Position numbers and translations under genes: made by a program. 64,000 nt of DNA, taken from assembly GCA_025362495.1 (NCBI GenBank), contig JANYGI010000063.1, positions 1-64,000 on the forward strand, written 5' to 3'. The notes under the pieces were generated by a model that saw nothing but the letters and a program-made list of their open reading frames with translations, did no database searches and was not told the origin of the DNA. Positions within the stretch are counted from its first letter, which is position 1, and every line of letters starts with the position of its first letter. Source of the stretch: Byssovorax sp. (lineage in GTDB: Bacteria > Myxococcota_A > Polyangia > Polyangiales > Polyangiaceae). This document shows, piece by piece, positions 45,192 through 54,409 of the stretch.

Positions 45192-46543
45192 GCGGCCTTC
45201 TTCGCGGGGCGCGCCCGGACAACCACCTTCGTCCCGCCCTTGGGTGAGTAAATCAAGCTGCGCAGCGTGGCCTTCACCGGCCCTCGGTCCACGAGGCGCA
45301 GCTCGATCCCGGCGCCGAGCATCGTCGCCATGATCACCTTCATCTCGTGGAGCGAGAAGGCCATGCCCAGACAGCGACGCACCCCGCCGCCGAAGGGCAA
45401 CCACTCGTAAGGATCGAGCTTCTTGCCGACGAAGCGCTCGGGCATGAACCGCAGCGGCTCGGGGTAGAGATCGGGCCGCCGGTGGGTCACGTGGGCGCAG
45501 GCCACGACGAACGTTCCCGCCGGCAGATCGTAGCCGGCGATCGTCGCCGGCTTCTTGAGAATACGCCCCATCGCGCCGGTCACCGGGTGGAGCCGCAGCG
45601 TCTCCTTGATCACCGAGTCGAGGCGTTCGAGCTTCGGTAAATGCTCGGCCGTCAGCGGCGCGGTGCCGGTCACGCGCGCGACCTCGGCCATCAACCGCTC
45701 TTGCTCTCCCGGCTCGCGCAAGAGCTCCTCGAAGGCCCAGCCCATCGCCGTCGCCGACGTCTCGTGACCGGCGATGAGCAGCGTCTTCAGCTGGCAGCAC
45801 AGCGTCGCATCGTCGAGCCCTTTGCCGTGCTCGTCGACGGCGCGGATCAGCATCGCCAGCACGTCGTCCTTCTCGACCGAGAGGGCCCTTCGCGCCGCGA
45901 TGTGGGCGAGCAGCGTCCGATCGAGAGCCTCGATTTCACGCTTGATCGACGCCCAGGGGCCGTATCCGTACATCTCCCTGCGCAGCGTCGGGATCATCCA
46001 CAGCGCGCCCGAGGGCGCCTGCACCCGATCGAGCAGGTGCGTTATCTGGTGGCGCGCCTGGGTGAGCTCGGGCCCCTCCTCGTCGAGGCCGAGCACCGTG
46101 TTGAGGATGACGTCGAGCGTGATCCGCTGGAAGAGGCCGTGAAGGCCGACCTGATCGCCGGGCCGGAGCGAGCCAATCGCTCGCGCCGTGGACTCGCGCA
46201 TCACGTCGGTGTAACAGCGCATCCGCTCGCCGTGGAAGGCCGGCATCATCATCCGTCGCACGTGGAGGTGCTCGGCGCCGTCGAGGAGCAACACCGATCG
46301 ATCGCCGAGGAGCGGCCCGAGCAGCTCGTTGGCCTCGCCGGCGGCGAACCGCTCGGGATCGCCGGTGAAGATCTCCTTCAGGGCGGCTGGATGGTTGAAG
46401 ATCGCCTCGACCCCGAAGAGCGTGCTCTTCATGAGGTAAGCCTCGCCGTAGCGGGCCGCGTCGCGCTCCAGGCATCCATCGGGATCCGCCATCCAGCGGA
46501 GCATGTTGACGAAGCCGGGGAGTTTCGAGGCGGGCGGAAGCAT
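45152..46543 (-). CDS. cytochrome P450
   Basis: 463 residues. I-helix AGHETSATAMGWAFEELL, K-helix ETLRLHP (E-x-x-R), PERFVG and heme loop FGGGVRRCLGMAF with the axial Cys391. No signal peptide, so a soluble bacterial class. The final ~13 residues (KAAHSATMSPSIPIE) are encoded antisense to the cupredoxin 3' end. No ferredoxin or ferredoxin reductase gene is adjacent. Family members oxidise fatty acids, terpenes or secondary metabolites; substrate unknown. Confidence 0.95.
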   Translation of the reverse strand: MLPPASKLPGFVNMLRWMADPDGCLERDAARYGEAYLMKSTLFGVEAIFNHPAALKEIFTGDPERFAAGEANELLGPLLGDRSVLLLDGAEHLHVRRMMMPAFHGERMRCYTDVMRESTARAIGSLRPGDQVGLHGLFQRITLDVILNTVLGLDEEGPELTQARHQITHLLDRVQAPSGALWMIPTLRREMYGYGPWASIKREIEALDRTLLAHIAARRALSVEKDDVLAMLIRAVDEHGKGLDDATLCCQLKTLLIAGHETSATAMGWAFEELLREPGEQERLMAEVARVTGTAPLTAEHLPKLERLDSVIKETLRLHPVTGAMGRILKKPATIAGYDLPAGTFVVACAHVTHRRPDLYPEPLRFMPERFVGKKLDPYEWLPFGGGVRRCLGMAFSLHEMKVIMATMLGAGIELRLVDRGPVKATLRSLIYSPKGGTKVVVRARPAKKAAHSATMSPSIPIE

Positions 46544-46594
46544 GGGCGTCCCTTTCGCTGAGGTCCGCCCTCCTTAGTAGCTCAGTTCCTCATT

Positions 46595-47710
46595 TCAAGC
46601 TCTGCCTTCGTCGATGGCGCGCAGGTGCTCTTCATCATTCACGATCACCGGGGCCATCGTGTTGCGCAGCCCGGGGCGCGCGGCGCTATGGGAGCCGCGT
46701 ACGCCCACGTCGCTCGTGGGGGCCACCGGGATCGGCGCGACGTTCTTTGGCCCGGTCACCGCGGCGACGCGCTCCTTGAACTGGAGTGCGGCCATCTCCT
46801 TCCGCGGCAGCGCCACGCCCGACGCCTCGCACCACGCGAGCAGCTTGCGCCGCGCCTCCTTGTACTTCTCGGGCGACCTCTCCTCCGCGGCGACGATGCC
46901 TTCGGCCGTGGCGATGCTGATCGCCTCGCCCAGCGTGCGCGCGCCGTGCATGGGCTCGCAGTCCTTCATCCACTCGATGATCACGTCGGCGAGCTCGATC
47001 CCGGGGCGCTTGACCACCTCGCCGGGGGCGAGCCGATCACAGCGGCTCTTCGTCACCACGAGGCTGTTGTCGGGCACCGTCATGTCGAAGAAGAGATCGG
47101 GCTCGTAGTCCACGCCTTCGCGCTGGATCGGGGCCAGACCCACCTTCACGGGCTCGCGCTTGCCGCGCTCGTTCTCCTGAACCACCCAGTCGACCTTGGC
47201 CCGCAGCGTGAAAATGACGTGAGCGCTGGAGGCGAGCACGCGCTGGATCAAGCGGTTGTGGATTGGCGTCATCGTCTTCCACCCCTCGCTGAACGAGTTC
47301 TTCGTGCGTGACCTCTCGGTCACGAGATCGACCTGCTCGAGCACGCCGTTGATGCCGCTCCACGCGTGCGAGAGCGAGTCGATGAGGATCACGCCCGCGC
47401 CCTCGGCCTCGCAGTAATCGAGCGCCGCCGTGTAGGCCGCAGGGCTGTAGTCGTCCTCGGGCATGGGCAGGTGCTTGAACTTGTATCCCTGCTTCGATCG
47501 CGGGCTGTACGCGTAGCGGAGCGCGCTCTTGCTCTCGGAGTCGATGACGAAGAGCGGCCCCGTGCCGAGGCGCTCGACCATGCGGGTCCCGAGGATGAGC
47601 CCGGTCTTCGTCTTGCCGCTGCCGGTTGGCCCGCACAGCGCGGCGCGAAGGAGGAGGCTCTCGCGCGTCGCATCGACCGCGTGGAAGTTGTAGACCTTGG
47701 CTGCCATCAT
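46595..47710 (-). CDS. phage-type AAA/RecA-like ATPase (Sak4-like)
   Basis: 371 residues. Walker A AALCGPTGSGKTKTGLIL, a Walker B-like VILIDSLSHAW, and the fold order of the phage nucleotide-binding/Sak4 family that promotes single-strand annealing in phage recombination: FVIDSESKSALRY, HVIFTLRAKVDWVVQENE, FDMTVPDNSLVVTKSRCDRL. The C-terminal ~90 residues (YKEARRKLLAWCEASGVALP) resemble regions found behind such ATPases. GGGAG precedes two adjacent ATGs (47710 and 47707). No other phage gene is near, so it is a domesticated or isolated copy. Confidence 0.75.
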   Translation of the reverse strand: MMAAKVYNFHAVDATRESLLLRAALCGPTGSGKTKTGLILGTRMVERLGTGPLFVIDSESKSALRYAYSPRSKQGYKFKHLPMPEDDYSPAAYTAALDYCEAEGAGVILIDSLSHAWSGINGVLEQVDLVTERSRTKNSFSEGWKTMTPIHNRLIQRVLASSAHVIFTLRAKVDWVVQENERGKREPVKVGLAPIQREGVDYEPDLFFDMTVPDNSLVVTKSRCDRLAPGEVVKRPGIELADVIIEWMKDCEPMHGARTLGEAISIATAEGIVAAEERSPEKYKEARRKLLAWCEASGVALPRKEMAALQFKERVAAVTGPKNVAPIPVAPTSDVGVRGSHSAARPGLRNTMAPVIVNDEEHLRAIDEGRA

Positions 47711-47876
47711 GATTCTCCCGCCCCCGGGGAGGGGGCCCTGAACTGCACTGAACGGGATAGCAGTGTAAACACGGGGAGCAACGCGAGACACTTGGTTTGT
47801 GGGTCGGGAGCCCCGGGCATGGACATTATGGGTCCTACAGTTGCGGCCGCTCGGGCGCCCGGGTAAGGCTCCGGGA

Positions 47877-48659
47877 ATGTCCGACCCCGTGATCCTCGAG
47901 CGCCGCGGCCCGATTGGCGTCCTCCGCATCAACCGGGAAGACCGCCGCAACGCGCTCTCCCGCGACACGCTGTACGCCTTCGGACGCCTCGGGCGCGAGC
48001 TCGTGAACGATCCCGCGATCCGGGCGATCATCGTCACCGGCACCGGCGACAAAGCCTTCTGCGCGGGGGCCGATCTCAAGGAGCGTCAGGGCATGAGCGC
48101 CGACGACGTGCGCGCCCAGGTCGGCCTCTACCGGAGCGAGCTCGGCGTGCTCGACACCAGCCCCAAGCCCGTCGTCGCGGCCCTCAACGGGGTGGCCTTC
48201 GGCGGCGGCCTGGAGCTGGCGTTGATCTGCGATCTGCGCGTCGCCGCGGCCCACGTCGAGGTGGGGCTGCCCGAGACGACGCTCGGGATCATCCCCGGCG
48301 CCGGGGGGACGCAGCGCTTGCCGCGCGTCGTCGGTGAGGCGCGCGCGAAGGAGATGATCCTCCTCGGCCGCAAGCTCGGCGCGGCCGAGGCCCTGGCGTG
48401 GGGGCTCGTCAACCGTGTTGCCCAGGCGGACACGTCGGTCCTCGACGACACGTTAAAGTGGCTCGAGCCCATCGCCCACGGCGCGCCGATCGCCCAGTCC
48501 GCGGCCCTCCGCGCCATCGAGTCGTCGTACGAGGTGCCGCTCACGGTCGGCCTCGAGCTCGAGCGCGTCTTCTACGACGAGACGCTGCGCAGCGAAGACC
48601 GCCTCGAGGCGCTGAAGGCCTTCGCCGAGAAGCGCAAGCCCGCGTTCCAGGGCAAGTGA
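47877..48659 (+). CDS. enoyl-CoA hydratase/isomerase family protein
   Basis: 260 residues of the crotonase fold. AFCAGADLKERQGM (CoA-binding A-x-A-D-L), oxyanion segment NGVAFGGGLELALICDLRVA and LPETTLGIIPGAGGTQRLPR with the catalytic Glu. Closest in pattern to the AU-binding/methylglutaconyl-CoA hydratase-like branch, but acyl substrate cannot be fixed. Start at ATG 47877 keeps the family's usual N-terminus (SDPVILERRGPIGVLRINRE). Divergent from the Sak4-like gene; stop overlaps the next start. Confidence 0.92.
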   Translation: MSDPVILERRGPIGVLRINREDRRNALSRDTLYAFGRLGRELVNDPAIRAIIVTGTGDKAFCAGADLKERQGMSADDVRAQVGLYRSELGVLDTSPKPVVAALNGVAFGGGLELALICDLRVAAAHVEVGLPETTLGIIPGAGGTQRLPRVVGEARAKEMILLGRKLGAAEALAWGLVNRVAQADTSVLDDTLKWLEPIAHGAPIAQSAALRAIESSYEVPLTVGLELERVFYDETLRSEDRLEALKAFAEKRKPAFQGK

Positions 48660-49636
48660 CGCGCGGGGCGCGGCGCGCGATCTCCACGTTCGCGGCGCTG
48701 TGCGCGGGCGCGCTGCTCTCGGCGTCGGCCTGCGCGCCGCTGCCGCCGGCACGCTCGTTTTCAGGGAAAATCGAGGCGTTTCACGAAGGGGGGCGCTTCG
48801 CCGTCGTCGGCGATACGCAGCGCACCTCGTGGCTCGAGTTCTGGCGCGAGTCGAACGACGCCGAGCGCGAGGTGCTGGCGCACGCCATCGCCGCGTCGCA
48901 CCCGGCGCTGCTGGCGATCACCGGCGATCTCGTCTTCGATGGCTCGTCCGCAGCGCAGTGGGCGCTGCTCGACGCGACGTGCGCGCCGATCCGCGACGCG
49001 GGGATCCCGGCCTTCGCGGCGCTCGGCAACCACGAGTACTGGGGCGGCAAGTCGGGCCCTGAGCACTTCTTCGAACGCTTCCCACACCTGGAAAACAAGC
49101 ACTATTACGCTGTCGCCTACGGCCCGCTGCGCCTGGTGTTCCTCGACTCGAACATCACGGAGCAGACGCCGGCGGCGTGGGAGGCGCAGCGCGCGTGGTA
49201 CGAGACGACGCTCGCCGACCTCGACGTCGATCCCGAGGTGCGCGGCGTCCTCGTGCTGCAACATCACCCGCCGTACACCAACAGCACGGTGACGTCGGAC
49301 GAGCTCTACGTGCAACAGGTGATCGTGCCGCCGCTGCTGCGCGCGAAGAAGACGCTCGCGCTGCTCAGCGGCCACGTGCACAGCTACGAGCGCTTCGTTC
49401 GCGGCGGGAAGATGTTCGTCGTCAGCGGCGGCGGCGGCGGCCCGCGCGCGCGCCTCGCCGAAGGGAGCGATCGACGCCACCCGGACGATCTCTTCATCGG
49501 GCCGCCCATCCGCAGCTTTCATTTCACGGTGTTCACGGTGACCGCGACGGGGCTCGACGCCGAGGTGATGGGGCTACCGAAGGGCGGGGCGATCGTCGCG
49601 CCGATCGATCACTTCACGCTGCCCTGGGCGCTCTGA
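48656..49636 (+). CDS. calcineurin-like metallophosphoesterase lipoprotein
   Basis: 326 residues from GTG 48656, overlapping the crotonase stop (GTGA). Lipobox SASAC (Cys26). Metal motifs in order: FAVVGDTQ (first block, Gln where His is usual), ITGDLVFDG, LGNHEYWG, LQHHPPY and LSGHVHSYERF. The H-x-H-x-x-E-R close is like purple acid phosphatases. Exported phosphatase; substrate unknown. The coupling to a cytoplasmic crotonase suggests only shared transcription. Confidence 0.88.
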   Translation: MTRGARRAISTFAALCAGALLSASACAPLPPARSFSGKIEAFHEGGRFAVVGDTQRTSWLEFWRESNDAEREVLAHAIAASHPALLAITGDLVFDGSSAAQWALLDATCAPIRDAGIPAFAALGNHEYWGGKSGPEHFFERFPHLENKHYYAVAYGPLRLVFLDSNITEQTPAAWEAQRAWYETTLADLDVDPEVRGVLVLQHHPPYTNSTVTSDELYVQQVIVPPLLRAKKTLALLSGHVHSYERFVRGGKMFVVSGGGGGPRARLAEGSDRRHPDDLFIGPPIRSFHFTVFTVTATGLDAEVMGLPKGGAIVAPIDHFTLPWAL

Positions 49637-49713
49637 AGGCCGCGTTCGATCGCTGCTTTCCTGGCCTCGCGGCCCGGCGCGCGCGATGTCGGCGACTACC
49701 CTGAGTGCGACCC

Positions 49714-50763
49714 ATGGAACGCAACGAGCGCTGGCTCTCGGTCGCCCTCCGCGTCGCGCCGCTGATCCTCTTCGTCTGGATGGTGCGCTCCGAGCTCGTC
49801 GTGGTCGCGCTCGGCGGCCTCTTCGCGCTGCTCCTCGATCCCTGGAAGCGGCGTCTCTCGCGGCGGTCGCCCTGGCTCGCGCGGCAAGCGCCCACCCTGC
49901 TCACGGTGGGATCGATCTTCCTCGTGGTGATCCCGCTGGTCTTCGTCGCGGCGCGCGTGGTCGTGTCGGCGCAGAGCTTCCTCGCCGGCGGGCTCGGCGA
50001 CATCGCCGGGCGCCTGCAGACGTTCGCGGCCGAGCACTTCGCCGGGCTCGCCGAACGCCTCGATTTGCCGGTCGAGAGCCTCCGGAGCGGCGCCGTCAAC
50101 CTGGCGCAACGGATCGGCGAATCGATCGCCGGCCTCGCGAGCGGAGTGGCCTCCTCGCTCCCCGGCCAGATCGTCGATCTCTTCCTCTTCGTGCTCGCCC
50201 TCTTCTATTTTCTCCGCGACGGCGCCGCGCTCGTGCGCTGGTTGATGCGCCTCTCGCCCTTCCCCGAGCACGACACGGACGAGCTCTTCGCCTCGATCCG
50301 CGACACCGTCTATGGCGCCATCGTCGGCCAGCTCGCCACGTCGATGGTGCAGGGCGGCCTGACGCTGATCGCGCTCTACTTCTTCAAGATCCCCGGCGCG
50401 CTGATGTTCGGGATCATCGCCATGCTGCTCTCCGTCGTGCCCCTCGTCGGGACGACGCCGGTGACGGTGGGCGCCGCCGTTTATCTGCTCGCGTCGGGTC
50501 GTCTCGGCGCGGCCGCGGGGATGATTGTGGCCGCGGGCGTGATCGGGATCTCGGACAACGTGGTGCGCCCCTGGGTGCAGAGCTCGCAGTCGCGGATGCA
50601 CCCGCTGGTGACGCTGCTGGCGATTTTCGGCGGCCTCGAGGTGCTCGGCGCGGCCGGCGTGTTCCTCGGCCCGGTGATCGCCGCGATCGCGATCTGGACG
50701 ATCGAGCTGTACGCCGATCGGCACCGGAAGGCGGCCCGCGCGCCCGAGCCTCCCGCGACGTGA
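49714..50763 (+). CDS. AI-2E family transporter (PerM-like)
   Basis: 349 residues with about seven or eight membrane helices: three in the first 110 residues (RVAPLILFVWMVRSEL onward), a long amphipathic periplasmic/cytoplasmic stretch, then a C-terminal cluster (IVDLFLFVLALFYFLRDG, GQLATSMVQGGLTLIALYFF, LFGIIAMLLSVVPLVGTTP, VLGAAGVFLGPVIAAIAI). The FFKIPGALMFGIIA and SVVPLVGT signatures are those of PF01594. Known members export autoinducer-2 or act as ion antiporters; the cargo here is open. Start at ATG 49714 or GTG 49705. Converges with the HAD gene. Confidence 0.9.
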   Translation: MERNERWLSVALRVAPLILFVWMVRSELVVVALGGLFALLLDPWKRRLSRRSPWLARQAPTLLTVGSIFLVVIPLVFVAARVVVSAQSFLAGGLGDIAGRLQTFAAEHFAGLAERLDLPVESLRSGAVNLAQRIGESIAGLASGVASSLPGQIVDLFLFVLALFYFLRDGAALVRWLMRLSPFPEHDTDELFASIRDTVYGAIVGQLATSMVQGGLTLIALYFFKIPGALMFGIIAMLLSVVPLVGTTPVTVGAAVYLLASGRLGAAAGMIVAAGVIGISDNVVRPWVQSSQSRMHPLVTLLAIFGGLEVLGAAGVFLGPVIAAIAIWTIELYADRHRKAARAPEPPAT

Positions 50764-50770
50764 GGCGCGG

Positions 50771-51481
50771 CTACCAGCGCTCGATCCGCCACCCTCGGCG
50801 CTCGGCGACGCGGCGCAGGCGCGGATCGGGGTTGACGATCACCCGCTCGGCGACACGCTCGAGCAGCGGCAAATCGCTGATGCTGTCGGTGTAGAAGATC
50901 GCGTCTTCGAGCTTGAAATCGAGCTTTTTTGCGAGGCGCTCCGCGCGGACGACCTTGCCCTCGGCGAGGCAGAGCGGGGCCTCGGCGCGGCCGGTGAAGA
51001 TGCCGTTTTCGATCTCGAACTCGGTGGCGACGACGTGCTCGATCCCGAGGCGGTGCGCGAGCGGCCACGAGAGGTACGGCGAGGCGCCCGTCACGATCGC
51101 GCAGACCTCGCCCGCGGCCTGATGACGGCGCACCGCGAGGCGCCCCTCGTCGGTGATGTGCTCCTCGAGGTACTGCGAGAAGAAGTCGTCGCAGCGCGCG
51201 GCCATCACCGTCTCCGGCATGCCGCGGAGCTGGAGCACTACCTTCTTCGCGACGCTCTCCATGTCGAGGATGCCGAGCGTGTACTGGCCGACCCAGTACA
51301 GCGCCTGCATCAGATCGCCGAGCGAGGCCTCGCCGATGTCGCGCTGATACCGCACGTAGAGGCTCGCCGACTCGCGCCGGAGCAGGGTGCGATCCATGTC
51401 GAAGAGGGCCGCGCGCCGCGGGATTTTCGGGGGCGTGGCCCCGTTCGAGAGATCGGCGCCGAGGGGAGAGCCAGCGTTCAC
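50771..51481 (-). CDS. HAD-IB family phosphatase
   Basis: 236 residues starting at GTG 51481. Nucleophile motif ALFDMDRTLL (D-x-D-x-T), motif II Thr in CAIVTGASPYLSWP, motif III Lys (AEGKVVRAERL) and DAIFYTDSISDLPLLE with the metal-binding Asp pair; late VNPDPRLRRVAERRGW is typical of the SerB-like HAD-IB group (CicA-like). Members dephosphorylate phosphoserine-like or lipid-phosphate substrates. Seven bases separate its stop from that of the AI-2E-type gene; divergent from udk. Confidence 0.92.
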   Translation of the reverse strand: MNAGSPLGADLSNGATPPKIPRRAALFDMDRTLLRRESASLYVRYQRDIGEASLGDLMQALYWVGQYTLGILDMESVAKKVVLQLRGMPETVMAARCDDFFSQYLEEHITDEGRLAVRRHQAAGEVCAIVTGASPYLSWPLAHRLGIEHVVATEFEIENGIFTGRAEAPLCLAEGKVVRAERLAKKLDFKLEDAIFYTDSISDLPLLERVAERVIVNPDPRLRRVAERRGWRIERW

Positions 51482-51584
51482 CCGGGCACCCTAGTTGCGA
51501 GCGCGAGCGCGAGCGAGGACAACCGCGACCACGAGCGCGCGTGAAGGCTCCCTCCTCCGAACATTCGTGGTAAGCCGTGCCCGG

Positions 51585-52214
<630 letters not shown>

Positions 52215-52320
52215 TCGTCCCGAGGTCGTGAGCCCGGGTTGCGCCGGGGTCGCGGCCTCCCTAGCATCGGCGCTCGCCGCACTCTTGATCCGCCGCGCCC
52301 CGCGGCAGGAGGATCGCGCC

Positions 52321-54078
52321 ATGACGTTTGCCACCTCGAATCGCCGTGCTCCGCTCTGCGCGGTCGCGCTTTTGCTCGGGATCGTCGCGGTGCCTGCGGG
52401 CTGCGTCATCGACCTCGCGGGCATCCCTGGCAGCGGCGGCGCGAGCCCCTCGACTTCGACGTCGACCTCGACGAGCAGCAGCAGCGAGACCACGAGCAGC
52501 ACCGGCGGGAGCACGAGCAGCACCGGCGGGAGCACGACCGGCACCGGCACCGGCGGCGCGCCGCCGATCTGCATGCAGGGCGACACGCAGGATTGCTACA
52601 GCGGCCCTCCGAACACGGTGGGCAAGGGGGTTTGCGCGAACGGCAAGGCCACGTGCACCCCCGACGGCAAGGGCTTCGGGCCCTGCATGGGCGCGGTTAC
52701 GCCGACGTTCGACGACTGCTTCACCGCCGAGGACGAGGACTGCGACGGCACGCCGCTCGCGTGCAAAGGCGATCCGGTCGGCGGCAACACGCTCGGTTCA
52801 CCGGGCTCGGACGACTCTCTGTTTGACGTCGCGTCGGACCAGCTCGGCAACATCTACGTTGCCGGTGCCGCCGGCTACTCCGGGGATGGTAGCTATTTCG
52901 CGGTCAGCGGCGGCTCCGCGATCGTCACCAAGATCGACGCGACAGGCACGGTGGTCTGGAGCAAGACCTACCCCGCCGGCGGCGGCTACTCGGTCGCGCG
53001 CGGAGTGGCAGTCGACCCGTCGGGCGACGTCACCATCACCGGCTATTTCCAGGGGGCGATCGCCGCCAACGGCGTCTCGCTGACGAGCTTCGGGACGGAG
53101 ACCGATCTCTTCGTCATCAAGCTCGACGCGGGCGGCAGCCCGAAGTGGGGCCACGCCTATGGCAAGGACGGCAATCAGATTGCAACGAGCGTGTCCACCG
53201 ACGCCGCCGGCAACGTGTTCGTCTCCGGCTTCCTGAACGGACCGATGGACTTTGCCGGCAACACCATCGTGGCGAAGGGCACCTACGATGCCTTCGTGCT
53301 CCGGCTCGACGCGAACGGTACCCCGAAGTGGAGCGCCAGTTTCGGGACTGCAAGCAAGCAGTTTGCCTGGCGCGTGGCGGCGGGCCCTGACGGCAACGTG
53401 GCAGTCACGGGCGATTTCGACCAGAGCATCGTATTCCCCGGGGCGACTCCAACCACGCTGACGACCGCCGGCGGACAGGACATCTTCCTCGCCAAGCTCC
53501 AGGGCGACACCGGGGCGACGATCTGGGCTCAGCGCTTCGGCAACAACGTCAATCAGACGGCCTATGCGCTCGCCATTGACAGCAAGAACAACATCGTCAT
53601 CGGGGGGCCGGCGGCGGGCGCCGTCAAATTCGGTACGTCGGATCTCGCAGCGGCCGGCGGCTTCGACGCGTACGTGGCCCATTTCGACAAGGCTGGTGTG
53701 CACCAGTGGAGCCAGATGTTCGGCGACGGCGCCGATCAATCGGTGGTCGACGTGGCCATCGATCCTGCCGACAATGTCCTCATCGCGGGGCAGTTGCAGG
53801 GGACGATGTCGATCAACGGCACCAGCCTGAAGCAGATGGGCGGCGGCGGGCACGACATCTTCGTGGCGAAGCTCAAAGGCACCGACGGCACCGGCGGCTG
53901 GGCGCAGCGCTACGGTGACGACAAAGATCAAGAGGTCTGGGGCCTCGCCTCGGATCCGAGCGGCGACGCCGTCGTCGTCGGCGGGTTCCAAGGGAAGATC
54001 GATCTCGGGCAACCCGTGGGCTCCTTGATGGCCGCCGGCGGCAACTACGACGCGTTCTGGGTCAAACTTGGCCCCTGA
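52321..54078 (+). CDS. SBBP beta-propeller-repeat lipoprotein
   Basis: 585 residues with AGGAGG upstream of ATG 52321. Lipobox VPAGC (Cys28), Ser/Thr/Gly spacer, a Cys-rich MopE-like segment (CTPDGKGFGPCMGAV, CFTAEDEDCDG), then seven or eight repeats of ~50 residues of the type (V/I)A-x-D-x-x-G-N-x-x-(V/I)-x-G-x-(F/L)-x-G-x-(I/M)-x-F, e.g. VDPSGDVTITGYFQGAIA and TDAAGNVFVSGFLNGPMDF. These match SBBP repeats and predict a beta-propeller on the cell surface. Ligand unknown. Followed within eight bases by a kinase remnant. Confidence 0.88.
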   Translation: MTFATSNRRAPLCAVALLLGIVAVPAGCVIDLAGIPGSGGASPSTSTSTSTSSSSETTSSTGGSTSSTGGSTTGTGTGGAPPICMQGDTQDCYSGPPNTVGKGVCANGKATCTPDGKGFGPCMGAVTPTFDDCFTAEDEDCDGTPLACKGDPVGGNTLGSPGSDDSLFDVASDQLGNIYVAGAAGYSGDGSYFAVSGGSAIVTKIDATGTVVWSKTYPAGGGYSVARGVAVDPSGDVTITGYFQGAIAANGVSLTSFGTETDLFVIKLDAGGSPKWGHAYGKDGNQIATSVSTDAAGNVFVSGFLNGPMDFAGNTIVAKGTYDAFVLRLDANGTPKWSASFGTASKQFAWRVAAGPDGNVAVTGDFDQSIVFPGATPTTLTTAGGQDIFLAKLQGDTGATIWAQRFGNNVNQTAYALAIDSKNNIVIGGPAAGAVKFGTSDLAAAGGFDAYVAHFDKAGVHQWSQMFGDGADQSVVDVAIDPADNVLIAGQLQGTMSINGTSLKQMGGGGHDIFVAKLKGTDGTGGWAQRYGDDKDQEVWGLASDPSGDAVVVGGFQGKIDLGQPVGSLMAAGGNYDAFWVKLGP

Positions 54079-54085
54079 ATCCGCC

Positions 54086-54376
54086 ATGACGAGCTCGCCT
54101 GTCCGCGAAGGCGAGGTGCTGGCCGGTAAATACCGGGTCGAACGGGTCCTCGGCATGGGCGGGATGGGCGTCGTCGTCGCCGCGACTCACCTCGATCTGC
54201 CTGAGCTGCGCGCCCTCGAGCTCATACCGCGAGGCGCGGTATCACGCTCGCGACCGCCGCGCCTCGACGCCCGCCCGTGGTCGCGCCGGCCCCCGCCCGC
54301 GCCGAAGGCTCCCCCGGCCCCGAAGGCGACCACCGCCCCGGCGAGCGCGGATCCCTTCGGCAGGGGGCGCAAATGA
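54086..54376 (+). pseudogene. Ser/Thr kinase remnant with the catalytic core deleted
   Basis: 96 codons, still open. The first ~45 residues are a kinase N-lobe start: GEVLAGKYRVERVLGMGGMG with VVVAATHLDL, the glycine loop seen in many Polyangiales kinases. The sequence then departs (ELIPRGAVSRSRPPRLDARP) and ends APASADPFGRGRK, the Ala/Pro tail with DPFG-x-x-R/K that closes many such kinases. The region with the catalytic Lys, HRD and DFG, about 250 or more residues, is missing. Best explained by an in-frame internal deletion. It cannot phosphorylate anything; whether the peptide is made is unknown. Confidence 0.7.
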
Positions 54377-54382
54377 GACGAT

Positions 54383-54405
54383 TCGTTTGAGCTCAAACGA
54401 GTTTT
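54383..54405. terminator. palindromic terminator
   Basis: Perfect 18-base palindrome tcgtttgagctcaaacga (54383-54400), followed on the plus strand by gtttt. It would end both the kinase remnant and the minus-strand CPBP protease transcript. It can fold as a 6-bp stem with a gagctc loop. Confidence 0.6.
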
Positions 54406-54409
54406 CGCG

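Noticed and set aside
47738-47753. Possible LexA-type box before the Sak4-like gene
   Set aside because: The sequence is a direct repeat of CTGAAC, not the inverted form expected for a LexA site, so no SOS control is claimed.
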